A stretch of DNA of 64,000 nt from Dioscorea cayenensis subsp. rotundata (lineage: Eukaryota > Streptophyta > Magnoliopsida > Dioscoreales > Dioscoreaceae), in contig NC_052490.1 of NCBI RefSeq assembly GCF_009730915.1, forward strand, positions 31,744,625 through 31,808,624. Reading direction: 5' to 3'. A program made the position numbers and the translations under genes. Below, piece by piece: positions 49,250-61,525 of the stretch; the first letter of the stretch is position 1, and every line of letters starts with the position of its first letter. Below the pieces are notes generated by a model. It was not told the DNA's origin, searched no databases, and was given only the letters and a program-made list of their open reading frames with translations.

Positions 49250-50920
49250 GTTTTTTTTTTTTCGCTATAAATTTTTTTTCATTTTGATTTTTTCCCCTCG
49301 TTATAAGTGAAAAAATATAAAATAATAAATAATACTACATGTTTTGCCAACTGTAAGTTCAAATTATGATGAAAGTCACTTTTAAGTAAGATTTTAATTC
49401 TTATCAAATAAATTCTATAACTTGTCAAGGTTTTTTAATATAATTTTTCTTGAAAATTCATTTAGTCATGTGTATGCAGTATTCCATAGAGCGAAACCTA
49501 TCATCATATATATATATATATTGTATACTAATTTGCTTGCACGTATATATATATACTCCTTTACCTTATGTACACTATTAAAATATATTATTAATTATAT
49601 AAATATTTTTTTATATAATAATAAATTATGATTTTATTTAAAATTTTTAATTATCCATTGTAATGTTAATTTTTATTTAGGTACAATTAATAAAGCTAGC
49701 TTACATTTCATTAGAGGTATACATATATGGAAACATATTGCATATTGACTTAATCATTCATTAGAAATATTTAGGATTTAAATGTAATAAATAAATTGTG
49801 TTTAATTTTTTTTATTATTAAAAAAAGTTTAATTTGTTTAGATATATATGTAAAAAAAAAATTGATTTAGTGACCATTAATTTTTTTTTTTTTGCATATA
49901 TATGTAGACATTATGTTCATTTAACATATAATAATATATTTTAAAATATGTATTTGGTGCAAAGGGAGATATATTGCCGAAGAAATAGAATGTTAAGGGC
50001 TTCACATGGTATTTGGCTTTATTGAATAATATACATGTAATTAAACAAATTTTTAGCTGTATGCTGGTAGAAAAAAAAAAGCTACTTATTTATCAAATAA
50101 GCATTATATCTTATCTATATAATATTTATTTGAAATTCACAAAATCATAAAATTATAATTTTATTAAATAATATATTATTGTCTTACCTAGTGCAAACTG
50201 ATTGTTGGTTAACATAAAGTTGTTAAAAGATACATGTTACAATAAATCTAGATGCGAACTATTTGATTTGTAAAATTTATAGGGCAACTGCATAGTCAGA
50301 GTAAACCACATAAATATTTATATATATATATATATATATTAATCATGCTTTGTGTCATTCAACTATCCAAGTGTGAAAAGAGCACTCGAATTATAAAAAG
50401 AAAACAAAAACTTTTGCACTGATCACAAAAATGTACCATTTAGGGTGCATATTAATCAAAGAGGAATCCTTCTGATATTTATATAGATAATGACACAAGA
50501 AACCAGTTAAAAGTAATTAGAAAAATGGAAAGCATAAAAAGCCACATTAAGTCATGAACTAAAAAAGTTAATGGAGCTTTAGTTTGATGGTGGGATGATT
50601 AGATTGTCCATCTAATTTGCATAAGACTAAGATATGAGAAATGAAGTGATGAGAGTGACCCTTCACCATCTTATCCCTCCTAGCTCTCTCATCACTTGCC
50701 TTTTGACATCTAACTCAACATTTCCCCCAATTACTCTCCATGATCATTCACCTTCTCCTTAAGTGTACCCATCCACTTCTCCCATGCATTTTTGGTTTTA
50801 GATTTGATTTTATTGTCTTGATTGACTATTTGACTAATTTGCCTATCAACTGTCTCTTTATGCTCCACCCAATTCTCCCCACTACTATCTCTGAACAATG
50901 TGTATATATATATAAAGATA
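49250..50920. other. AT-rich intergenic DNA
   Basis: No gene seen. (TA)n runs at about 49,508-49,520 and 50,321-50,339. Confidence 0.6.
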
Positions 50921-50924
50921 ATTT

Positions 50925-51125
50925 AGGTACGTTCTAGATTATTGTTCTCTAAAAACATCATTTAATCACCACCGTTGGATCATCATCCAATGACTATTTA
51001 TTTATATAGGTACTGTACATATTTGACTGTTTATGATGATCATAGCCGTCAAATTATCATCAGACGGCTACTGTGGATGCCTCTAGATTTTGAATCTTGG
51101 GATGTTTCCAGATTACTCATCATCT
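50925..51125. repeat. MITE-like interspersed repeat, copy 2
   Basis: Shares CCGTTGGATCATCATC (50,972-50,987), AGCCGTCAAATTATCATCAGA and CTAGATTTTGAATCTTGG with 46,780-47,035. More diverged, about 200 bp, ending in (TA)n. Confidence 0.55.
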
Positions 51126-51129
51126 ATAT

Positions 51130-53460
51130 ATATACATATTAATAAAATATGTACAAACCACTTGTATGCACAAATATAAAATTAATATATCAACACATTT
51201 GTGCCTTCATCATGCATAAGTTGAAGTTTAAATCTGTCCCTTAACACAGACATAAACACCATATACAGGAGATTCACTAATAAACCAAGAAATTATTAGC
51301 AATTATATATATATATATATATTTGAAATTTATCATAATTTATATAATTAAAAAAATTAAAAAACTTTCATAAAAGACATAATAATACTCAGAGAAGTGG
51401 TCGCAGTCGCAATGATCGAGCGATAAGGCATTTGATTTCTATATATAAAAGATTAAAAACTCAACTCTCTTCTAATACATTATTGAGTCCTAAATAACAA
51501 ATTTGGCGGTTTGTATAAAAGGGTTGAAAAAAAAAAAACACTGTGAGAAATGTGGCATGACTAAATGGCGATGGTTGTGATGGCTTGTAAAGGAGATGGA
51601 GGTGTGCTTAGTGGTGTTGCCACTAATGATAATGAGGTCCTTCAACTCAACTTCAATGGCTCATCAACCCATGTCAATGCTTTATTTATTTATTTCTTTA
51701 TCTTCTTTATTTATTGAGATCTATTTGAATCCTAGTTCTGTTTAGCCATAAAGTAAGGTTCTCTCTTTTCTTATTTTGGTGAATGAATCCTCATCCTATG
51801 GCCGCACTATGCAAAATTATAAATGTGAGAAAACATGCCTTTTCAGAATTATATATATATATATATATATATATATGCATTCAAAAAGAAGCTTAAGTGC
51901 TTTTTTTTTCTTTGCTTTAAGCCTTTAATGTTGATTTTTTTTACATATTTTATATTTTTACCATTGTATTTGTAAAACATACTATAAGAAATATACTTTT
52001 CTTTTATCTGCTAATACATCATACCAAATGGATTAGATTTTAAAGTAATAGCATTTCATAAATTATCTTTAAAACTTTAAAAATATTTTGAATCATGGAA
52101 GGAGACAAAATTAATATAAGAATTTAGTGAAATGGCAGGACCATGTCATATTTCATCCCCTTGAATCAAAAGTTGCCATATCAAAACTTTTTTATTTTTT
52201 TAGAAAAAAATTAATATTTATTTATCATCTAAATTTTAATTCAAAACCACCAATAAATTGAAAACCTCCACCTTAAGTTTTAAATTATAAATTACAACTC
52301 CCCTAAAAGGTTGTGGTTTATTGTTTAAGATTTATGGTTTAAGTTTTTAAAATTTTGGATGTAATATTTGGATTTAATATTTTAAAGTTTTAAATAAGGT
52401 TTTATAATATTTTATACTTGAATTTATATAGTTTGAATTTGAAATTTATGAAATAAAGAATGGGATTCATAGCATAAAAATTTCTAAACATGAGATTTTT
52501 AATTGAAGAGGATAAATTCTATTGTTGTATACCATTTCATACAATCCTTGCTTGGCCAAACAATAGCACATTTTGCATTGCATATCAATTAATTAGTGTT
52601 GATATTTAATATTTAAAAAATACAAAACTAACAAGAAAAATAAAATAGAAATATTAAAAACATTCCGAATATAAAAAAAAAACAAAATAACAATGATACA
52701 TAAATAAAAATGCATTTAAAACACTCTAAGGAAAATTTACCCAGGGTTGAATCCAGAAATTATATTTAGAAAAAGCAAACTAATATTATATATATAATGA
52801 ACTCAAATGAATTAAAAGCGGTATCAAAGTAATAAAAGGCAATTGTTTTTTACTCGTTATCATAATTTGAAAATAGTGTAGGATATTTTTATTACTATTA
52901 TTATAGGACATACCTTTTCTATATGTAATTAAACAATTATTTATCAAAGAATTTTTCATTGGGTCACAAAAGTGATTTTTCATAACTTAACGAGAAAAAA
53001 ATGCATCTCTCTTATTATAGGTCAATGCAAGATTTATTTAACTTTTGTAAAATTTAAAATTTTAAAACAATTTTTTTTTTCTCATATGCCCTTCAAAATT
53101 CCCTAATTGCTCTCAATTTAATGGGGAAAATTGTAAAAAAAAAAAAATTTAAAAATTACAAATACATAACATAATTCCTAGTGCTAGAGCCACCCTTGAA
53201 TTTATCTTATTCTGTCTAGGGAAGTTTCCCCCTATTTTTTATTATTGTATTGTTATTATCCTCCCATTTGTGTTGTATTATGTTGTTTTATTTTATTCTG
53301 GTCTATGTCTTTACTCATGCCCCGTTTATTGTCATTTCTGATGTTGTGAGCTCCCCTATCCCTTATTGTACTTTAATTGTTGTTTAATGAATGTAATTAT
53401 TCATTTATAAAAAAAAACTTCAAATTTAAAAAGCTTACTTACATAATTATAACACCCTAT

Positions 53461-53499
<39 letters not shown>

Positions 53500-53660
53500 T
53501 TTCATTTTATTCAGATTATTTTTTTTTCTAAAGTAAAAAACCAAGCATCTCAATTAATATTATAAAAAATCAATCTCTCAATAATAAAAAGGACTACCAT
53601 CCTTCTAATATAAAAATGACATTCTAATTAATTTTAAAACAAAATATATATATATATATT
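51130..53660. other. AT-rich intergenic DNA
   Basis: No gene seen. It contains (TA)n at 51,850-51,876 and (AAT)n at 53,463-53,497. The longest frames are low-complexity and non-protein-like. Confidence 0.6.
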
Positions 53661-53671
53661 TTTGTGAAAAG

Positions 53672-53820
53672 CGACGAGCGTCGGAACTCAAGGACGAACA
53701 CGTGGGGGAGCAACGCTCACCACCGAACCGTGTTCTCACCTTGCGCAAATTGGAATCAAACTCGGGGAGCCACACTCGACACTCGAACACCCTACGTAAG
53801 GGACCCGATGTCAATAATTC
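53672..53820. other. GC-richer tRNA-like fragment, unclassified
   Basis: An island with phrases such as GGAATCAAACTCGGGGAGCC and CACTCGAACACCC that recall tRNA T-arm text on the minus strand, followed by an A run at 53,836-53,849. No complete cloverleaf can be folded by eye. It may be a SINE relic. Confidence 0.3.
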
Positions 53821-53859
53821 AAGTTGTCGTTGGTAAAAAAAAAAAAAAATTATTTACAC

Positions 53860-54346
53860 AAAATTAATTTTGAAAAGAATTTTACCAAATTTTTGCAAGC
53901 ACCCAATTTTGTTTTTTCTTTTTCTTTTATGTTATAATTTTTTTTGGGTGACAAAAGTTGCAAGCACCTAATGTTTCACATGGCACTAGAACCCTTATCC
54001 AATAAAATTTGTGCACAAGGTTAAGGACATGTTTGGGATGATAAAGAGAAGCATGTGAAGATTGGGTACACAAGAAGGCACCATTTCATTATCTCATGCT
54101 CAAATGCGCCTGCATTTAGACACTGACACTCAATACCCTTCTAGCCTTGTCTTTCCTTTTCTTTTTCTTTTCCCATTTTTCTTTAATTTCAAGAAAATCA
54201 CTTACTTCACAGACCTCTAATAAATTTGGTCAATCCAAATTAATTACAAGACAAATTAAAGTAACTATTAAAATTAAAAATTTAAGGACCAAATATTAAA
54301 CCACAACAACAAAGCATAGGATCCAAAACTCTCTACTGTTTTGATT
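53860..54346. other. Upstream region of the F-box gene
   Basis: AT-rich, no gene. A (TA)n run at 54,347-54,364 may act in the core promoter, but no discrete TATA box can be singled out. Confidence 0.4.
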
Positions 54347-54580
54347 TATATATATATATATATATGCACATCAATGGTGCCACCAAAGCTTTGCATATGG
54401 CCGCATAGCTTCCTTCATGTTCCTTAGCCTCTTTCTCTCCCTCTCTCTCATAAAAAACCAACCTTTTTCTGGTCTCTTGCTTGTCCTTTTGGCTCTCTCT
54501 CTCTCTAACCACTGTTTCATTTTTAAGTGCTCATCTTCTTCTCCTTCACATCTTTGTTTCAAGTGTGAAGTTTTGGTAGA

Positions 54581-54700
54581 ATGAGAATGGAGGGAATCCA
54601 CTACTTGTCTTCTTTTCTTTACTCTTTGGCTAATGAGGTTTTTGTAAAAGGTGCCACCTTTCGGAGTATTCGAAGCTTTTTCCAGCCATTTTTGTTCTAA
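54581..54700 (+). CDS. Upstream ORF in the HWS-type leader (39 codons)
   Basis: ATG at 54,581 opens a 39-codon frame (begins MRMEGIHYLSSF, ends QPFLF) that stops at 54,698-54,700, inside the first leader exon and before the intron at 54,800. If transcription starts upstream of 54,581, ribosomes would meet this frame before the main start. There is no match to a known peptide family. Conservation is untested, so this is a candidate regulatory uORF only. Confidence 0.35.
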   Translation: MRMEGIHYLSSFLYSLANEVFVKGATFRSIRSFFQPFLF

Positions 54701-54799
54701 ATCTAGAGCCTTTCGGTGGGTTGCGAATAAAGAAAGGGATTTTAGATCGATTGAAACAGTAAAGCTTGGATTTTGGGGACATTGGCTGTTGATATCAAG

Positions 54800-55062
54800 G
54801 TATTGGAAACTCCCTTTCTTTTGTTTTATTGTCTTATTATTATTATTTTTATTGGGTTTTCCTCTGTTTGTCATGGATCATCTCTTCATTCTTCTCACAC
54901 TTATTTGGTCTATTCTTGTTTTTGGTTGTAATAACTGGATGATCTTCTTTGCTTTGTGTTTTTTCTGCTACAACGTCTTGTTTCACAAGTGTGTTATGAG
55001 ATTTCAATTGATTTCAGTTCATTCTTGGTTTGCATCAAAATTTGATGTTCTCTTCTTTTCAG
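54800..55062 (+). other. Intron in the 5' leader of the F-box gene
   Basis: Donor ATCAAG|GTATTG at 54,799/54,800 and acceptor TTCTTTTCAG ending at 55,062, preceded by a T-rich tract. The intron is 263 bp and lies 43 bp upstream of the main start codon. Leader introns often raise expression in plants. Confidence 0.7.
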
Positions 55063-55105
55063 GTTCTTGTTCCTGTGTGTTCTGTTGAATTTGTTGCTTT
55101 TCTAA

Positions 55106-56317
55106 ATGGAAAATGATGCATCTTGGGAGTCCTTTCCTGTTAATTATTTTGATGTTGGTCTTGTTGAAAATGAACTACTTTCTAAGGACATCAATGGAGG
55201 CAAATGTGACATGATGGTCTCTTTGGACGCTGTACTACCAGATGATGTACTGGAAAAAATCCTCTCACTCCTGCCCATAGCAAGCATATTGAGAGCTAGG
55301 TCAGTTTGCAAAAGATGGCATTCAGTTGTTCACTCAAGAAGCTACTCATGGATGAACAGATTGCCCCAAAAGCCTTGGTACTTCATGTTCACCAGAGCTA
55401 ATTCTCCAACAGGATATGCCTTTGACCCAAATCTTAGGAAGTGGTACAACTTTGATCTTCCCTGCATTGAGAGGAGCAACTGGCTCATCTCTTCTTCTCA
55501 TGGATTGGTTTGTTTCATGGACAATGATAATAGGAGTCGCATTTTTGTTTGCAATCCAATCACAAGGTATTGGACCAGGATCCCAGAACCACCAGGTGTT
55601 TATCTTCCTGATTATAGTGCGCTTGCAATGTCTGTTGATCAATGTGCTCGCAGTTATACCATTGTTGTCGCCAAGTCGAAGCTATTGCCTAGTGATCTTC
55701 TTCAATCAGAGCTATCAATTCATATCTATGAGTCTGAGACTGGTTTATGGGTCACTCCTTTCATGGAGATTTTGGTTGGATGGAGAGGAGGTGATGAGGG
55801 TGTGATTTGCAATGGAGTTTTCTACTGTCTGATTCATCGAACCGGTGTTCTTGGAAATGCTGACATTCGCCATGGCTTGCTAATGTATGATTTGTCTGCT
55901 CGGTCATCGAACACTTCTATAATGCGAATGTCAATCCCTGTTCCATTGCAGATAACTTGTGGAAGATTGATGAACCTTAAGGACAAGCTTGTTTTAGTTG
56001 GTGGCATTGCTAAACATGATAGACCAGATATCATCAAAGGAATATGCATTTGGGAGCTTCATCGGAACGAATGGCGGGAAATTGCTCGCATGCCTCATAG
56101 GCTTTTTCAAGGATTCGGTGAGTTTGATGAAGTGTTTGCAAGCAGCGGTGCTGATGATCTTGTGTTCATTCAGAGCTTTGGAGGCACAGCTCTTCTTACT
56201 TTTGACATGAAACAGAGATCTTGGAAATGGTCTGTCAAGTGTCCTGTGACCAAGAGATTTCCTCTCCAGCTCTTCACTGGCTTTTGCTTTGAGCCTAGGC
56301 TTGAAGCTGCTCACTGA
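55106..56317 (+). CDS. HWS: F-box/kelch-type protein, HAWAIIAN SKIRT orthologue
   Basis: The product is the substrate-receptor subunit of an SCF ubiquitin ligase. Uninterrupted frame of 403 residues, close to the Arabidopsis protein (about 411). F-box at about residues 43-83 (LPDDVLEKILSLLPIAS, VCKRWHSVV), the SKP1-binding part. Next come the diagnostic blocks RKWYNFDLPCIERSNW (about 112-127), HGLVCFMDNDNRSRI, GWRGGDEGVICN, the kelch-like CGRLMNLKDKLVLVGG and KHDRPDIIKGI, then GFGEFDEVFASSGADDLVFI and a C-terminus LQLFTGFCFEPRLE shared with HWS. In Arabidopsis HWS controls sepal and leaf margin fusion and dampens microRNA activity. The coding part has a single exon. The start was chosen because the upstream frame closes and the MENDASW N-terminus fits the family. 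Confidence 0.93.
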   Translation: MENDASWESFPVNYFDVGLVENELLSKDINGGKCDMMVSLDAVLPDDVLEKILSLLPIASILRARSVCKRWHSVVHSRSYSWMNRLPQKPWYFMFTRANSPTGYAFDPNLRKWYNFDLPCIERSNWLISSSHGLVCFMDNDNRSRIFVCNPITRYWTRIPEPPGVYLPDYSALAMSVDQCARSYTIVVAKSKLLPSDLLQSELSIHIYESETGLWVTPFMEILVGWRGGDEGVICNGVFYCLIHRTGVLGNADIRHGLLMYDLSARSSNTSIMRMSIPVPLQITCGRLMNLKDKLVLVGGIAKHDRPDIIKGICIWELHRNEWREIARMPHRLFQGFGEFDEVFASSGADDLVFIQSFGGTALLTFDMKQRSWKWSVKCPVTKRFPLQLFTGFCFEPRLEAAH

Positions 56318-59300
56318 TCTTTGTTTGAAATTTCTCTTCTTTATTTTACTTCAAATCATATAGAGAAAAATTATATACTGTTTCTGCTGATTGATTTTCC
56401 TTCTAATCTTTCATTATATATTTTTGTGAGAGAATTGAACAATATATAGAAATGATAGTCTCTTTGTTTTGCCGCTTCTCAAAACATTTTTCTCAAGATA
56501 AATGAAAAAAAGCACAGCAATGCTAATTCATTGCAAAACTGTGGTAATGAATGCACTTGTCCAATAATAAATACACACTTTCAGATTCATCTGCTGTCAA
56601 CTTATTATTACTGCAATTTCTGCTCATGTTAATTGTTTCTGCTGCAACTCAATGACATCAATTAATTATAAATGGCCATCAATATAACTGCAGGAAATGC
56701 CATTAATGTGAAGCTCCATGAACCTTGATTCCTGTATTTTACTGATTAAAAGTTCCAAATTGCATTTCATTAATGCAAGCAAATAAATTGCACAACAGTT
56801 ATGACATCAAAAGGATAACTGCTTGTCTTAAAAGCAAAACATGCTCCAATTTTTCATTAAAAGAATCAATAATGTTGTACATGTATGCTATAAATTCCTC
56901 ACTCCTATGGGAACCCAAAGTTCAAACAACTTGCCAACCTTCCTGAAATGGGACTATGGCATCTGAAGGACATAAAAAGTGGTGTCTTAATTTTTTAGGA
57001 CAAGAAAACTTTTTCCAGGTTTCTCAAACCACACATTCAAACATCATGGACTCTTTTTAAGCAGCCCATGTTAAAAGTCACAGATAAAAACAGTTGATAA
57101 GCTCTGCATGTTGACCAACCTTTTCAGTGATTTTAAGTGCTCTCTTAACTTCTGCTTAACATAGTTATAAATTTTAATTAGGGAAGAATTATCAGACCAT
57201 GCATCTGAATTTGAATTTAATTATATTCTTTTAATTTCCTTTCAGATATCTTTTGTAAAACAAACAGAAAAGCTGGGTTCTTAGCACCAACTTTGTACAA
57301 ACCAAAGAGCTTTTATAAAGTTTGTCATGAGTCATGTCAAACCAAGTGGTAATGTGTGATTAAGGGCATGGAAATATGATGACATACAGTTTCCAAGGTG
57401 GATTGAAAGATTAAAAATTGGAAATAATATAATACCCTGTTTCTAGGGGCTTGGAATCAGGTTTTAGCTTTCATTACAATATAATATCGCCAATGAAAAT
57501 TGGATTTTGAGGCATGAGATGAATTTTCAGTAAATGAAACATATTTTTCAATTTATTATTTTTAGAATATTTTATGGTGGTTTTACAAGTCCATTATTAG
57601 CAGCAAGGGCAAGAAAACAATGTCTACCTTCTAGGGCTAGGGTTGGAAGCCATCAATTGGATTTACATGAACATAAACTGAGTGATTTAGATGGAGAAAA
57701 GCCAAGGGCCTACACAGTTTTACAGTTTAGGGTTAGGGTTCAATCTAAAAAGGATTTTTGCCATACATCAACAGATTTAGGGTTAGGAATTTAACCAGGG
57801 TTTTACTGGCATTGCTTAAGCCAAAAGAAATAGACTTTAGGGTTAGGGTTCTTATAACTTCCATGATTCATTTAACAGTGAAAATAGAAAAAGTAAAACT
57901 GAAAATGAAGCTCAAAGAACCCATTCCAAGGGTTTAGAGTACAGTGCAATGACACAAACCATTCACTTGCACTCATTAAATGAACAGTATTACAAAAAAA
58001 AAACAAAAGATAGAACTCAAAAGGCAAATAATTGACCACCACAAACCTATATATTACACAATGGTTATCTGCAACACTGCACAGATAACATACAAAGATG
58101 ACATAATTCAGCTTCAATTTAGGGATTCGAGTTTGATTTCTTAAACCTATATGTTACAATCAGACAACTGAGACAGAACAGATGACAGAGTGATATAAAA
58201 CTCAAAGACCAATTTAGGGTTAGGGTTTATATACAATGGCTACTTCAATCCCAACAGTCTCAGCTGATTAATGTTTGCTCAAAAACAAAGAAAACTTATT
58301 GGAATGTAAACTTTGTTCTTATGCCATTAAAATCACAAACAAATGGCTATTGTAACAATGCCTAATTAAATGAATTCATCTGATAATTGTGTAACACAAG
58401 ATATTGCACTTATTAAGTGAAGTGCATGATTTTTTTTAACACAAAACAAAACAAATGACACATAAAATCATATCCTGCATGTATCTTACAACTGACACGT
58501 ATACTCAACAGTTGTAAATGAACTTGAACAAAAGAAGACACATGTTTTGATTTTCATTCATGCTCAAAATATTTATACACAGGAAAATGGAAACAGAAAC
58601 AACAGCAAATGAGGATATGTACATAACATCACCAGAAATAAGAAACTGAGTGACATTTACATACATGACTATTGAAACAGTAGATATGAATTAACCAAAT
58701 GACAAAACAACCTGTAATAACCACAGTGATCTATAAGAAATTATTAATTACTACAAAAGAAGTTGACATTTTAAGAATTAATTATCACTACAACACATAC
58801 CAATGCTACATTGATCTGGAACTTAATCATAGAAAAGGAGCTACATCATTAAGAGACACAATTAAAGGGAATTAACAGCAGTAGTGCTCCAATTACCAAG
58901 GAAACAAATATGGACATGCACCTTGTTCTTGATGCATGTGCTAAGATGTCCTTTCTTCCTCATTCGTTTATTTTCTCAAACAAGAAGATCCCTCAAGGTC
59001 AGTAATTAAATAACAAACCCAAGTGTATAAATACATAGATATATTTATATATCAGTAACAAACCATAACTTTACCCATTTATAAAGTCTCCACTTGAAGA
59101 AGATGCAAAGCTAGATATGATTCCTCCTGTGTGCTCAAATGAAGTGAAAGTAAGAATATTTGATTTCAGCAACAAAAAAAAAGGCAGAATTTTTCTTCCC
59201 ATTGAACAGATACCCTTTTGACAGTCAGATATGTTCTAACATGAAGATTCAACATGAACATGCAATAACATACAAACTTTAACAAACCTAAAAGACACAA

Positions 59301-59424
59301 GATCTACCAGTCAAGATCCATATATATACATATATATACATACACATACAAAAATGTTTATAACCACATAAATATATAAAATCAAAAGTAGAGATCATGA
59401 AATAGAAATAGAGAATAGAGAATA
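56318..59424. other. Intergenic DNA between HWS and MIR319, with telomere-like boxes
   Basis: No gene seen. Plant telomere-like TTTAGGG/TTAGGG pairs occur at about 57,724-57,740, 57,776-57,786, 57,836-57,850 and 58,202-58,217. The part before 56,450 is the 3' leader of HWS. The part just before 59,424 would be the 3' part of the minus-strand MIR319 transcript. Confidence 0.5.
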
Positions 59425-59620
59425 GAGAGAAGGGAGCTCCCTTCAGTCCAAGCAAGAGCAGCATAGGATCTAACTCATCTCCCGCATCATTCACTCATCT
59501 ACCAAGCAGTTGTTTAGTGTTCTCCATGTTTCACTTGGTATTTGGATGAATGAGTCGGCAGTTAGTTTGAATCCTAACACCACCCATGAGTGGGCTGAAG
59601 GAAGCTCTCTTTCTCACTGA
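59425..59620 (-). ncRNA. MIR319: MIR319 precursor
   Basis: miR319 silences class II TCP transcription factors that drive leaf maturation. On the minus strand the 3' arm, 59,451-59,431, reads TTGGACTGAAGGGAGCTCCC plus a final T, the canonical mature 21-mer of the family. The 5' arm, about 59,612-59,590, reads AGAGAGCTTCCTTCAGCCCA and pairs with it through mostly G:U-tolerated positions. Between them is the long stem typical of MIR319: ACTCATTCATCCAAATACCA (near 59,555-59,530) pairs with TTGGTAGATGAGTGAATGAT (near 59,505-59,485), with a loop around 59,525-59,508. The phrase ATGCTGCTCTTGC just before the mature strand is also family-typical. The gene converges on HWS, about 3.1 kb away. Confidence 0.93.
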
Positions 59621-59856
59621 ATCATCATATCCATGTTTATATAAATCACATATATCTATATATATATATGTGTGTGCATACATATAGATATACATGTATA
59701 TTAGTTAGCTAGAGAGCAAAACCAAACATGATAAAACATGAACATTAAGTTGGTTACCAAGAAAAGGTTGATGACTAGGTTCTACTTCAATGAAGAATGA
59801 AGAGTAAAGCTTGTGAACTGTGTATCCATGGATCTAATCAAGAGTGAAGGAAGGGG

Positions 59857-59865
59857 TTTAAATAA
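59857..59865 (-). promoter_or_regulatory. Possible TATA box of MIR319
   Basis: TATTTAAAC on the minus strand, about 245 bp upstream of the hairpin base, inside a pyrimidine-rich promoter-like stretch (CCTCTCTCTCCTTAG just upstream). It is the only good candidate near the precursor; transcript start is unknown. Confidence 0.4.
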
Positions 59866-59869
59866 CTAA

Positions 59870-61510
59870 GGAGAGAGAGGTTGGCAACTTGGCATCACAT
59901 CAACAAAAGCACAAGTAGAGTAGCAGTGTGAAGGACAAGAGGGAAAGGAGGTTTTTCAAAGAAAGTTTGGTGAAATAGAAATAATTAAAATGGGATTAAT
60001 CATTAATGGATGAAAAAATATTATAATATTAAGGTATCTGTTCTTGTGATACTCACTTGAATGTACTTGTTGTTCCTCTTAACTTTGAAATCACTATTTT
60101 TAATGGAGTTCAAGTACAGTAATGAAACTGATACTTTATAAAATAAGCTTTTATTTAGACAGTGTCTGTGTTGCTTTTGCTAAACATGGTGACTAATCTT
60201 CATGCTCTTTTAAGCCCTAACATTGAAATGTATAACTTAAACAAAGTGGCTTCAAACCTAACCATTAAATTACAAGAATCAAGAGAAAAAGAAGAAGCCT
60301 AGCAAACCCTAAATCATGGCAATAATTCATTCAACCCTAAAAACAGAATATCAAGGAAATGCACTACAAGTCTGGAGAGAAAAACCAAACCGAGTCATGT
60401 CAAACCTAAAAACCCTAATTTCTAGCACTCATTTACATCTCTTTCTCACTCTACATTACAACACATCACATCAGTTTGTCTCTTATCCCTGCCAGGGGGT
60501 CTAATCAAAGCGAAAGGCTGGATTGCAGACCTTTTTCTCACTGCAACACACCATCACCTTCACTCATTCCATGGTTTTGATGATGATATATACACATGCA
60601 ACGTGATGTCTTTCCTGTGAGACACACATACAATATAAATATATATATTCTTCAAATTTCTCATCTGTCAATGAAAATAAATATGTTTATATGGTTTTCA
60701 AGATTTTTTTTACTGTTTGGTCAGTGAACTGTGAGCATGCATGAACTAGCAGTCACTGACTTGTGAAAACTCAGTTTCCACTGTTTGTTTTCAGAAGGAA
60801 ATTAACTCTCTGACTAAATTTGATTGGTTACATCAACAAGGAAAGGTGCAATTGGAAGTGTTTGAATTTCCAACTTTCAACCAACCCCTAGTTGCAAATA
60901 CTTTGTCTCAAGACAAAATTAACTAATTAGTTAAAATAACTGATGGGGTTAAAAATAATTACAGTACTGTTAATAAGATATGTGGATGTATAAATGAAGG
61001 GAATAATGGAAAAAGAAAGGAAAGGCATAATGAGGTCTATGTTAAGTACATGAGCATTGGAAATGGATTATGAACAAGATGAGATGTGTGTGGGGGCATA
61101 GACGAGTACCAATGCTGGCTTTGTCTCATAAAAGAGACACTAATATTCAACCCTTACTCTTTTGGTTTCATCACTTGATTATAATTTTCCATCTCTCTTC
61201 CACCATGCACTCGCATTGGTTCACATGAAGTTCTTTGTGTGAGTGTGTGTCTGTATATTATATCTAATTTGTATCATTGATAATGAATTGATAAGTTGCC
61301 ACTTGCCAGTGAAAATGATTGCTTAGGCCAACAACCTCAAAGAACCATTAGTATCAAATTTTATGTGCAAAGCTTTGTATTCTTGTTGAAAAAACGGATT
61401 CTAATCTCAACTCATTTTGTCACCCCAAATCATATATGATTTGTTCACATCTCATAAAAAAATATTTAATAATTAATAAAAATTTTGATTATTATAATTT
61501 ATTTTCATTT
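59870..61510. other. Upstream region of MIR319 and intergenic DNA
   Basis: No gene seen. AAACCCTAA-type telo-boxes at about 60,305-60,313 and 60,410-60,418. A SINE-like tail relic lies near 61,370-61,462. Confidence 0.5.
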
Positions 61511-61525
61511 AAAAAAAATCTTTGT

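Noticed and set aside
49422..53565. Small hydrophobic or Ile-rich frames
   Set aside because: They arise from AT-rich DNA and AAT/ATT microsatellites; there is no conserved motif or codon bias.
53672..53820. A tRNA gene
   Set aside because: T-arm-like text is present but no complete cloverleaf or A box in register could be drawn.
54371..54874. A 167-codon minus-strand frame opposite the HWS leader
   Set aside because: Lys/Arg/Glu-rich composition is the antisense of the pyrimidine-rich leader; it has no domain and overlaps the leader exon and intron.
57534..57794. An 86-codon plus-strand frame near the telo-boxes
   Set aside because: No recognisable domain, no splice or promoter context, and part of it is translated telomere-like repeat.
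57720..58220. An interstitial telomere or chromosome end
   Set aside because: Only isolated pairs of the heptamer, not a tandem array.
60720..60760. A microRNA-like hairpin with arms GTCAGTGA and TCACTGAC
   Set aside because: The arms are only 8 bp and nothing resembles a known miRNA; such short repeats are expected by chance.
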